Part shown: positions 24,223 to 31,179 of the stretch, in pieces
How positions within the stretch are numbered: the first letter of the stretch is position 1
Layout of the letters: the number at the start of each line of letters is the position of its first letter
Source of the DNA: a virus
Virus record (IMG/VR): IMGVR_UViG_3300025674_000052
Span: 1 to 55,417 of that record
Direction: 5' to 3' (one strand)
Length of the DNA: 55,417 bases
Notes under the pieces: model-generated
Databases searched by the model: none
What the model was told of the DNA's origin: nothing
The model's input: only the letters and a program-made list of their open reading frames with translations
Made by a program: the position numbers and the translations under genes

Positions 24223-24836
24223 AGGGCTCTGGGCCGGATGGCCGAAGCTCGGCCCAGGTCGCCATCCTTTACGAACTGGCGCACGGCCTCAGCGCCTTCC
24301 TCGGTGTGACACACTACCGTAGTGGCAAAACACTGCGCGGTCGAACCTGACAGCTCAGATTCGCCCTTGCCGCTGGTCTGCACGGTGCCCTCTGGGTCCT
24401 CACCATCGCCCTCCAGTGCCCTCCTGATGCCTTCCAGGTCCGCCTCGTCAAACCCCGTCGCCTCCAGCATCTCGGCTTCCTGAGCGGCGTCCAGGGCTCG
24501 AAGGAGCTGCGCGTCGTTCCAGTACGCCAGCTCTGCCGTGCGGTTGTCTGCCACAGCAAACGCTCGTGCCTGAGCCGGGGACAGGTCCGCGACTTGGCAC
24601 TCCAGGGCCTCCCATCCGAGCATCTTGGCAGCGTCGAGGGTCCCGTTGCCAGCGATGACGACTCCGCCCTCGGTGACGACGATGGGCTTCTGCTGACCGA
24701 AGGCATCGAGGCTCCGAGCGATGGCTTCGACGGCACGAGGCCCTCTGGCGCGAGCGTTGTCGGGGTCGTGGGTCAGGCGATGAACCGAGATGCGAGCAAG
24801 ACGCATCTGGCTGGGCTGGCTTGCTTCGCTGCTCAT
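24219..24836 (-). CDS. ParB/Srx-type nuclease-domain protein without methyltransferase domain
   Basis: 205 aa. Residues ~12-110 match the ParB N-terminal nuclease-like fold also seen in the two following (upstream-transcribed) genes: DPDNAR near 25, FGQQKPIVV near 46, a GNGTL motif near 63 and FAVADNRTAEL near 92. The methyltransferase half is absent; the C-terminal ~90 residues are acidic and unrecognised. ATGA overlaps tie it to both neighbours. It may be a shortened relative of the ParB-methyltransferase pair or a DNA-site selector acting with terminase; neither is proven. Confidence 0.75.
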   Translation of the reverse strand: MSSEASQPSQMRLARISVHRLTHDPDNARARGPRAVEAIARSLDAFGQQKPIVVTEGGVVIAGNGTLDAAKMLGWEALECQVADLSPAQARAFAVADNRTAELAYWNDAQLLRALDAAQEAEMLEATGFDEADLEGIRRALEGDGEDPEGTVQTSGKGESELSGSTAQCFATTVVCHTEEGAEAVRQFVKDGDLGRASAIRPRAL

Positions 24837-26053
24837 TGTTGGAGGACCGCCTTCTCTCCGGTGAGGTTCTCCCAGCGGCGAACGATCACATCGCAGTACG
24901 CAGGGCTCAGCTCCATGCCGTAGCAGGAACGGCCAAGCTGTTCGGCGGCGATCAAGGTCGTGCCTGATCCGAGGAAGAGGTCAAGGACAGAGCCTTCTGG
25001 GCCGGATCCGTGCTCGATGGCGTTAGCCACCAGCGCAACGGGCTTCATTGTTGGGTGCAGGTCGTTTTTGTTTGTTCGATCGAACTCCCAAACATCATCT
25101 TCTGAATACGGAGTGCCGAAGAAGTCACCAGAGAAGTTGCCATAAACGATGGGTTCATATCGGCGGCGATATGCTCCACCACCCATAGGCGACTGGTTTT
25201 TGACCCAAATGACAATCGACTTGTACCCGATTGAATCAGAGACAGGAGTTAGCAGTTCGTGCAAATTGCCGCTACTGAAAGAGATGTAGTATGCCCCAGA
25301 GCAGTGCTGCCGGATGGCTGAGGCGATGGATTGAATGAATGCTCGAAACTCCTCTGGTGTCTTTTTGTCGTTTTGCATGGCTGCGTGCAGGCCGTTGGCT
25401 CCAACGTGAGGGATAAGCTCCCCATCTTTGGTTGTGTTGCTCATCGTTCCCTGGAACGCAATGTTGTACGGCGGGTCCGTAAACACCATGTCGGCCTTGC
25501 CAGCATTCATCAAGCGACTCACGTCGGCCTCATTCGTTGAGTCCCCGCAGAGCAGCCGATGTCTTCCCAAGATCCAGAGGTCGCCCACCTTTGCGACAGG
25601 CTCCTCTACCGCGTTCGGTATATCGTCCTGGACCACTTCGCCGGTCTTCTGACCGCCCGCCGCCTTCTGAACCTCTGCCAACTCCTCCGCTGTGAAGCCG
25701 GTGTCCTCTAGGGGGACATCAGCCTCTTCCAAGGCCCGAAGCGTTGCCACCAGCACCTCGTCATCCCACTCGGCCAGCTCAGCGGTTCGGTTGTCCGCAA
25801 TAGCAAAGGCCGTCATCTCGTCGTCGCTGAGGTCGGACTCAACGACGGCCACTTCGGTCCAGCCGAGATTCTTCGCCGCCTCAAGCGTGCCGTTTCCTGC
25901 TCGGACCACACCTGAAGAGTCCACCACGATCGGCTTTTGCTGCCCAAACCTTCGCAGGCTGGCAGCGATGGCTTCGAGGTTGCGCGGCGAGTGCTTCCGA
26001 GCGTTGCTCGGGTCTGAGCGAAGCTCTCCTACTGATTTCTTCGTCGTCTTCAT
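24833..26053 (-). CDS. ParB-domain fused to beta-class DNA methyltransferase (second copy)
   Basis: 406 aa from ATG 26053 (ATGA overlap). N-terminal ParB-like domain (about 1-100: DPSNAR, FGQQKPIVV, GNGTL, FAIADNRTAEL), then an amino-methyltransferase with catalytic TDPPY near residue 191 before the AdoMet motif FLGSGTT near 360, the beta-class order (N6-adenine or N4-cytosine). The last ~45 residues are nearly identical to the neighbouring gene. The central part (about 25020-25500) is visibly richer in A+T than its surroundings, suggesting a swapped specificity region. Likely modifies phage DNA. Confidence 0.85.
   Translation of the reverse strand: MKTTKKSVGELRSDPSNARKHSPRNLEAIAASLRRFGQQKPIVVDSSGVVRAGNGTLEAAKNLGWTEVAVVESDLSDDEMTAFAIADNRTAELAEWDDEVLVATLRALEEADVPLEDTGFTAEELAEVQKAAGGQKTGEVVQDDIPNAVEEPVAKVGDLWILGRHRLLCGDSTNEADVSRLMNAGKADMVFTDPPYNIAFQGTMSNTTKDGELIPHVGANGLHAAMQNDKKTPEEFRAFIQSIASAIRQHCSGAYYISFSSGNLHELLTPVSDSIGYKSIVIWVKNQSPMGGGAYRRRYEPIVYGNFSGDFFGTPYSEDDVWEFDRTNKNDLHPTMKPVALVANAIEHGSGPEGSVLDLFLGSGTTLIAAEQLGRSCYGMELSPAYCDVIVRRWENLTGEKAVLQQ
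24841..24960. repeat. Direct repeat shared by two methyltransferase 3' ends (partner about 26060-26180)
   Basis: About 120 bases encoding the AdoMet-binding C-terminus are around 90 percent identical by eye to 26060-26180 in the upstream paralogue, in the same orientation. The intervening central regions of the two genes differ strongly. This is the footprint of tandem duplication followed by divergence or exchange of the middle. Confidence 0.8.
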
Positions 26054-27267
26054 GCCAACACGGCCTTCTCTCCGGTGAGGTTCTCCCAGCGGCGGACGAT
26101 CACATCGCAGTAGGCCGGGCTCAACTCCATGCCGTAGCAAGAGCGGCCCAGCTGTTCAGCGGCGATCAAGGTCGTGCCGGAGCCAAGGAACGGGTCATAC
26201 ACATCGCCTGAATGGTTCCGCATCAGGTTGCTCATGCAAGCCAGGGCCTTCTGCGTCGGGTGAGGCGTGCGCTCCTCTTTGGAGCCAGACATGATGTGGT
26301 TCGGAGGAGCCGCGTCGATCACAGTGGTCTGCTTGCGATCTCCGATCCAGTCGTGGGTCGCGCCCTTGCGGACACAATACCAGCACGGCTCATGCTTGAA
26401 GTGGTAACTGCTACGGCCAAGGATCAGCACGCTCTTGTTCCAGATGATCTGTTGGGTTGGGATCAAGTCTACCGCTCGTAGGCTGTCCATAACCACGTCG
26501 GTGAACGCAGATGCGTGCCAGACGTAGGCGATGTCACCTTTGAACAGGCCCCAGACGCCTCTCCAATCCGCGACATCGTCTGACTGAATAATGTCGCTGT
26601 TTGCCTTTCCAAGCGCCTTGTCGCCTAGTGCCTTGTCTCTCCAGGCTGGCCTGTAGTTCACGCCATACGGCGGATCGGTGACCATCATGTTTGGATTGTC
26701 GCCGTTCATGAGTCTCTCGACATCATCTGCCTTTGTCGAGTCTCCGCACAGAAGGCGGTGCTTACCAAGTAACCAGAGGTCGCCCACCTTCGTGATCGGC
26801 TCGTCCGGCGTCTCCGGCACCTCGTCCTCGACGACGTCGCCTGCCGATGCCACGCCTGCCGCTTTCTTGACCTCCGCAAGTTCCTCTGCCGTGAAGCCAG
26901 TGTCTTCCATCGGAACCTCAGCCTCCTCCAGTGCTTGGAGAGTTGCTGCGAGGACCTCTGCGTCCCACTCGGCCAGCTCCGCGCTGCGGTTGTCCGCAAT
27001 GGCAAAGGCGGTCATCTCGTCTCCTGAGAGGTCAGAGACGACCACGCTCAGCTCCTCCCACCCAAGGGACCGCGCAGCTTCGAGCGTGCCGTTCCCGGCT
27101 CGCACAACACCGGCAGAGTCCACGACGATGGGCTTCTGCTGCCCAAAGCGTTGCAGGCTGCGCCTGATGGCGTCGAGGTTTGCTTCTGAGTGGGTCCGCG
27201 CGTTGGCCGGGTCACAGGATAGGCTTGCCACATCCCGTCTTTCGACTCTGAGGCTGGTCGTGTTCAT
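26050..27267 (-). CDS. ParB-domain fused to beta-class DNA methyltransferase (first copy)
   Basis: 405 aa. ParB-like domain in residues ~5-100 (DPANAR, FGQQKPIVV, GNGTL, FAIADNRSAEL). A linker follows, then TDPPYGVNY near 197 and DPFLGSGTT near 360, a beta-class amino-methyltransferase. It differs from its paralogue mainly between these motifs, where the specificity determinants lie and where its DNA is also less GC-rich. It probably methylates a different sequence. The next gene downstream starts within its stop codon. Confidence 0.85.
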   Translation of the reverse strand: MNTTSLRVERRDVASLSCDPANARTHSEANLDAIRRSLQRFGQQKPIVVDSAGVVRAGNGTLEAARSLGWEELSVVVSDLSGDEMTAFAIADNRSAELAEWDAEVLAATLQALEEAEVPMEDTGFTAEELAEVKKAAGVASAGDVVEDEVPETPDEPITKVGDLWLLGKHRLLCGDSTKADDVERLMNGDNPNMMVTDPPYGVNYRPAWRDKALGDKALGKANSDIIQSDDVADWRGVWGLFKGDIAYVWHASAFTDVVMDSLRAVDLIPTQQIIWNKSVLILGRSSYHFKHEPCWYCVRKGATHDWIGDRKQTTVIDAAPPNHIMSGSKEERTPHPTQKALACMSNLMRNHSGDVYDPFLGSGTTLIAAEQLGRSCYGMELSPAYCDVIVRRWENLTGEKAVLA

Positions 27268-27276
27268 GCAAGGAGT

Positions 27277-27825
27277 CTAGCAACTGCTCGGCGGCGTAAG
27301 GCTGGCAAGCCGAGCCGTCGCAGCAATAAGCGCAGCATCCGCGAGCCCCCACCGAGCTTTCACCTGGAGGTCTGCCGTTAGCTCAGGCCACCGCTCGCCA
27401 GCGACGAGTGCGGCGCTCGCCTTGATCTGCTCGCGGCTGCCCTTGCGGTGCCCTCGGAGGAACGTGCGCTGCCAGTCCTTCGGGCTGATCTCGACCGTAG
27501 CGGCACCGATGGCTTCCGCGAAGTCAAAGCAGACCTGGAGGCTGCGCCCGAAGCTGAAGGCCGAGACCACTCCGTCGCTCGGAGCGGAGGAGACGCGCTC
27601 AATGGCGACGGTCACGGTCTCGTGCGGTGTCGCGGCGTCTCGGTATCTGATGCCCTCCTGGGTTGCCTCTAGCCAACGGAGGAGCAGGGCGAGGCTGGGT
27701 CGGGAGCGTTTCGTGCCCTTGCCCACCACCGGCATGAGGCTGTGCCCGACGAGCCGGCCACCCCTGTCGAGGATGACCAGCCCGCCGGTCTTGCCGGGGT
27801 CGATACCGATCCACAAGTCGGTCAC
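27277..27825 (-). CDS. RuvC-like Holliday junction resolvase
   Basis: 182 aa from GTG 27825 (GTGA overlap). RNase H-fold resolvase: first acidic residue in WIGIDPGKTGG (residues 5-15), Glu in VAIERVS near 74, and C-terminal WGLADAALIAATA near 161-173 supplying the last Asp. Spacing fits RuvC. It would cut branched replication or recombination intermediates before packaging. It sits between the beta-helix gene and the methyltransferases in one coupled operon. Confidence 0.85.
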   Translation of the reverse strand: MTDLWIGIDPGKTGGLVILDRGGRLVGHSLMPVVGKGTKRSRPSLALLLRWLEATQEGIRYRDAATPHETVTVAIERVSSAPSDGVVSAFSFGRSLQVCFDFAEAIGAATVEISPKDWQRTFLRGHRKGSREQIKASAALVAGERWPELTADLQVKARWGLADAALIAATARLASLTPPSSC

Positions 27826-29054
27826 CCGATCGGCTGGCCGGTGATGCCGTCGAACACAAGCTCTCCGCCGGGGCAGTCGATGTCGTGCTTGACGGACTGC
27901 TGCTGCCCCTGAGCGTTGGCGGCGAGCAGGATGTTCAGCCGAACGCCCTTGCTGCGGCAGTTGCGGAACACGATGCGCTTGGTCTTCGTGCCGTCCAGGT
28001 TGCCGTAGTCCTTGTCGACGCTGATGAAGGGCAAGTTGTGATCCCGAGCAATGAACGCACAGTCCTCGAAGACGACCTCGTCCACCGAGCGCAGCTCGGC
28101 TAGGGCGCGGTCGCCTGCCGTGAAGTCGAACAGGCAATTCTTCAGGAACACCTCCCGCATCATGTTCTGCCCTGCGAGCGGCTCGTTCCCCTGCGAGGGC
28201 GTGACGACGAGGCCGCCGGTGCTTCGCTTGCCTGACCGCTCTTCGTCCCACCGGCAGACGAAGCTGCTGTCCTCAATGGCAATCGAGCCGGGGAACTCTG
28301 AGGTGCCAGGGCTGAAGTACGTCAGGTTGAAGCTCGGTCGGGTGCCTCCATCGGCGCAGTCGACGAAGTGCGAGTCGAGCACAATGTGCTCTGGCTCCGC
28401 GTCGTACGGCATATTGTCGCCGTCGTACTGCTGGTAAGGCAGCGGTCGATATGCCCACTGCGCTCCCTGGCTCCCGACACGCAGGAAGGTGCAGCCATCG
28501 AGCCTTGTGTTGCCGCTGTTGGAGACGTACAGGCCGTGCTCCTGCGTGATCTCCGTGAAGTCGCAGTCGATGAACGAGCGGTCGGGAGTGTTGTACTCGC
28601 GGGTGCCCCACTTGAGCTGTCGCGCGTCTTCAGCGGCGGTCACGCCGATGTTCCGCCACTCGTAGCTGCCGCCTCGGCGCTTCAGCTCGCCTCGGTGCAT
28701 ATTGGAAGACCACTGGGCGTAGCCCTGCGGGACGAGCGACTCCTTGTTCTGCCACACGAGGTCTTCGCCGGTCTGCCAGTCGTTGGCGCGGATGTCCCCG
28801 AGGGTGCCGACGTCCTCACGCGCAGCGCGGCTCTCCCTGAGCGCCGGCAACCTGACCAGCTTGTTGGTCTCGACGTCGTTGTCGATGCAGTCAAGCGCCT
28901 TGAACTCTCCGGGCACCGGCTCGGGCGGGTCCGGCGGTTCGGGCGGGTCGGGCGGCTGCGGAGGGTCAGGCGGGTTGATCGCAGGGAGGATCGGTTTCGC
29001 GAGCGCGGCCTCGATGCGGGCCACCCTCCGGCTGAGGTCGTTGATGTTGCTCAT
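27822..29054 (-). CDS. Right-handed beta-helix protein with Pro-rich stalk
   Basis: 410 aa. Residues 1-20 are a short coiled coil (INDLSRRVARIEAALAK); 22-48 is a PPDPP/PPEPP linker; ~95-400 has repeated short strands with Asn/Asp turns (FIDCDFTEITQEHGLYVSNS, then VFEDCAFIARDH and IVFRNCRSKG), typical of a pectate-lyase-like parallel beta-helix. This looks like a trimeric virion spike or depolymerase, yet it lies inside the replication operon between a helicase and a resolvase. No catalytic residues were identified. Confidence 0.75.
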   Translation of the reverse strand: MSNINDLSRRVARIEAALAKPILPAINPPDPPQPPDPPEPPDPPEPVPGEFKALDCIDNDVETNKLVRLPALRESRAAREDVGTLGDIRANDWQTGEDLVWQNKESLVPQGYAQWSSNMHRGELKRRGGSYEWRNIGVTAAEDARQLKWGTREYNTPDRSFIDCDFTEITQEHGLYVSNSGNTRLDGCTFLRVGSQGAQWAYRPLPYQQYDGDNMPYDAEPEHIVLDSHFVDCADGGTRPSFNLTYFSPGTSEFPGSIAIEDSSFVCRWDEERSGKRSTGGLVVTPSQGNEPLAGQNMMREVFLKNCLFDFTAGDRALAELRSVDEVVFEDCAFIARDHNLPFISVDKDYGNLDGTKTKRIVFRNCRSKGVRLNILLAANAQGQQQSVKHDIDCPGGELVFDGITGQPIG

Positions 29055-29064
29055 GGTTTCTGGG

Positions 29065-29172
29065 CTACAGGGTTTCTCGGATGGCGGCGGTGCATTGCGA
29101 TGCCATGAGGCAGAGCAGTGCCACGATAAGGTAGGGGATGCACCCGCTTCGGGGCTCGTCTTCGATCTTCAC
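29065..29172 (-). CDS. Very small membrane protein
   Basis: 35 aa from GTG 29172, which overlaps the helicase TGA as GTGA, a coupling used repeatedly in this genome. A short charged N-terminus (KIEDEPRSG) precedes one hydrophobic span (about 12-24: IPYLIVALLCLMA) and a short tail. Ends 10 bases before the beta-helix gene. Too short for homology; function unknown. Confidence 0.5.
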   Translation of the reverse strand: MKIEDEPRSGCIPYLIVALLCLMASQCTAAIRETL

Positions 29173-30983
29173 AGGTCTGCGTACTGCCTCTTGCGGCGGT
29201 ACTTCGGGGCTGGGTCCAAGAGAAAGAGCCGCGAGCTTGCCCTTGTCGCGCCAACGTACATCAGGCGGATGATCTCGTCATGGCCGTCTGGTGACTGCGT
29301 AAACTCCTCGTGGTGTTTCTTCAGGAGGTCTGGTGCTAGGAACACGCTGCCGGCGGTGCCTCCCTTCACACTGTGGATGGTGCCGACGATGAGCCTCGGC
29401 TCGGTCGTCAGGGCTCGAAGGTCCTTGCGGGCCACCTGGATCGGGTAGCGGAGCCGGGCGGCGTTGGCCGGCGTCATGTGCGCCACGAGCCAGTCGAGCG
29501 CCTTCTGCTCAAGGTGCGGGTCGCGGACCATCGGCAGGAGGTAGTTCGCGACGAAGCCGGGGTCCACGAAGATCCGGGCGAGGTCGGCCTTGTCGATGAT
29601 GGCCCTGGGGCGCTTCTTCGCCCACTCGGGGATCAGCCGTGTCTTGGCTCCCTTCACAAACAGGTCCTTCGCGGCGCAGATGCTCGCCCAGTCGTGCAGC
29701 TCGCCCCACCTCCATATGCGAGGCTCAGAAGGATCCGGTGCGCCTTCTGAGATCGAGTCCGACATCGCGTTACTGATGGCGAAAAAGGATCCGATGTGCC
29801 TGTGGGCCGTCTTCAGCGGGTTCCAATCACCTCGGGCGAGGGCGTAGGGGTTGTAGAACCGCATCCCTCGTCGCCTCAGCTCCGCGAGCAGGCTGTTGAG
29901 CAGGAATCCGGCGGAGGCCAGCACCATGACTCGTGCGTTGTCGCCGGTCGCGCCCTCGCGGTCGAGCCGCCTCACCTCCTCGTCGACCAGGCTGGCGAGG
30001 TCGTAGTGTCCTCGGACCTTGCCGGTGATGGAGCAGGCAGGCCGGAGCACCTCGCCGGGGTCGCCGGGCTTGGGCTGGTAGCTGACCGGAACGTGCCGGT
30101 GTGCCCGTTTCGCAAGGCTCTCCGCGAACGTCTGGATGGCCGGCGGCAACCGGAAGGACTGGCCGAGCACCTCGGTCTGCTCCTCAGGGAACGTCGCCGG
30201 GTCGTGGAACGCGGCCCTGGCCGCTCCTCGGAACCCGTAGATGGACTGGTTCGGGTCGCCGGCGAGGGCGAGGAGGTCAATGCCCTCTGCCCACTGCCGG
30301 ATCAGGGCCACCTCCAGCTCGGTGCAATCCTGAGCCTCGTCGACGATCAGGGCCTTGACTGGCGTGTCGTCGTACAGCGGCATCTCAGCGCCCTCGTCGA
30401 GGCACCGCTCGATCAGGTCGGTGAAGTCGGTCATCTGGTTCTGGAGCTTGAAGTCGCTCCAGGCGGCCCAGAACGGCTTGACGTCCGCCGGCCATTGCTC
30501 CGGCGGAACGCGGCGCTGCCGGAGCACCTCGATGCGGGCCAGGGTCGAGTCGCCCGTGATGGGCCTGTAAGCCGCTCTGCCGCGTCTTGGGCCGTTCGCG
30601 ACTCCGTGGTCGACTTGTTCCGCCGCAGCGGCCTCAGGGTCGTCCAGAGCCCTTCCAGCGGATGATGTGAGCTGGAGCAGCGGATCAAGGCCAGCGTGCT
30701 CGTTCCAGGCGGCGAGGCCCTCAGGCGTCTGGATGAGCACAGGTGCCCCCATGAAGTCCGCCAGAGCCCTTCGGGCGAGACTGTGCAGGGTCGCCACCCG
30801 CTCCTTCGGCAGGTGGACGCCAGGGCGGGATGCAATCTCCTTGGCGGCGGCTCGGGTGAGCGAGACCACAGCCACAGCGTGCGGCCCGTACTTCTCGATG
30901 GCCCTTGGAATCCAGCGTGCGGCGAGACGGGTCGTCTTGCCGGTGCCCGGCGGCCCGATCAGGTGATATTCAGTCGCGGTCAT
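29169..30983 (-). CDS. UvrD/Rep-type superfamily 1 DNA helicase
   Basis: 604 aa. Motif I GPPGTGKTT (10-18), motif II DEAQD near 213, motif III GDPNQSIYGFRGA near 242, motif V GTIHSVKGG near 535 and motif VI YVGATRA near 575: complete SF1A set. ATG 30983 follows a strong GGGGGAGG ribosome site whose bases lie in a small hairpin (30990-31003). Likely unwinds DNA at phage forks in place of a replicative hexameric helicase, since none other is seen. It overlaps the small gene upstream by 14 bp. Confidence 0.92.
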   Translation of the reverse strand: MTATEYHLIGPPGTGKTTRLAARWIPRAIEKYGPHAVAVVSLTRAAAKEIASRPGVHLPKERVATLHSLARRALADFMGAPVLIQTPEGLAAWNEHAGLDPLLQLTSSAGRALDDPEAAAAEQVDHGVANGPRRGRAAYRPITGDSTLARIEVLRQRRVPPEQWPADVKPFWAAWSDFKLQNQMTDFTDLIERCLDEGAEMPLYDDTPVKALIVDEAQDCTELEVALIRQWAEGIDLLALAGDPNQSIYGFRGAARAAFHDPATFPEEQTEVLGQSFRLPPAIQTFAESLAKRAHRHVPVSYQPKPGDPGEVLRPACSITGKVRGHYDLASLVDEEVRRLDREGATGDNARVMVLASAGFLLNSLLAELRRRGMRFYNPYALARGDWNPLKTAHRHIGSFFAISNAMSDSISEGAPDPSEPRIWRWGELHDWASICAAKDLFVKGAKTRLIPEWAKKRPRAIIDKADLARIFVDPGFVANYLLPMVRDPHLEQKALDWLVAHMTPANAARLRYPIQVARKDLRALTTEPRLIVGTIHSVKGGTAGSVFLAPDLLKKHHEEFTQSPDGHDEIIRLMYVGATRASSRLFLLDPAPKYRRKRQYADL

Positions 30984-31179
30984 GATAAAGCCTCCCCCGA
31001 GGCTCGGTTTTTCGCTGCTTCAGGTGGTCAAATCGCTGCTTCAGATTGCGCCCGATGGGCCTTCTTGGGGTCACGAAGGCCGATTCGCTGAAAACGCTGA
31101 GTGCATTGGCCCCCCCCCCATTCTCGTGTGCGTTTTCGAATCGTCCCCTCATTTCCCCCCCTATAAAGGCTGCGGTCAC
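30970..31179 (-). CDS. Small basic protein between primase and helicase
   Basis: 69 aa from GTG 31179 (GTGA overlap with the primase stop); an internal ATG at 31152 follows a run of G and is an alternative. Basic, with an internal repeat LKQRFDHLKQRK (two LKQR units) encoded by two 12-base direct repeats. The DNA also carries two long G-tracts. Function unknown; it could bind DNA, or the stretch could instead be a cis element that happens to be open. Confidence 0.5.
   Translation of the reverse strand: MTAAFIGGEMRGRFENAHENGGGANALSVFSESAFVTPRRPIGRNLKQRFDHLKQRKTEPRGRLYHDRD
31012..31044. repeat. Two 12-base direct repeats at 21-bp spacing
   Basis: TCGCTGCTTCAG occurs at 31012-31023 and 31033-31044. 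The 21-bp period equals two helical turns, so a protein could bind both on one face. They lie between primase and helicase genes, next to G/C homopolymer tracts at about 31110-31119 and 31154-31160. Possible origin iterons or operator; they also encode the LKQR repeat. Confidence 0.5.
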
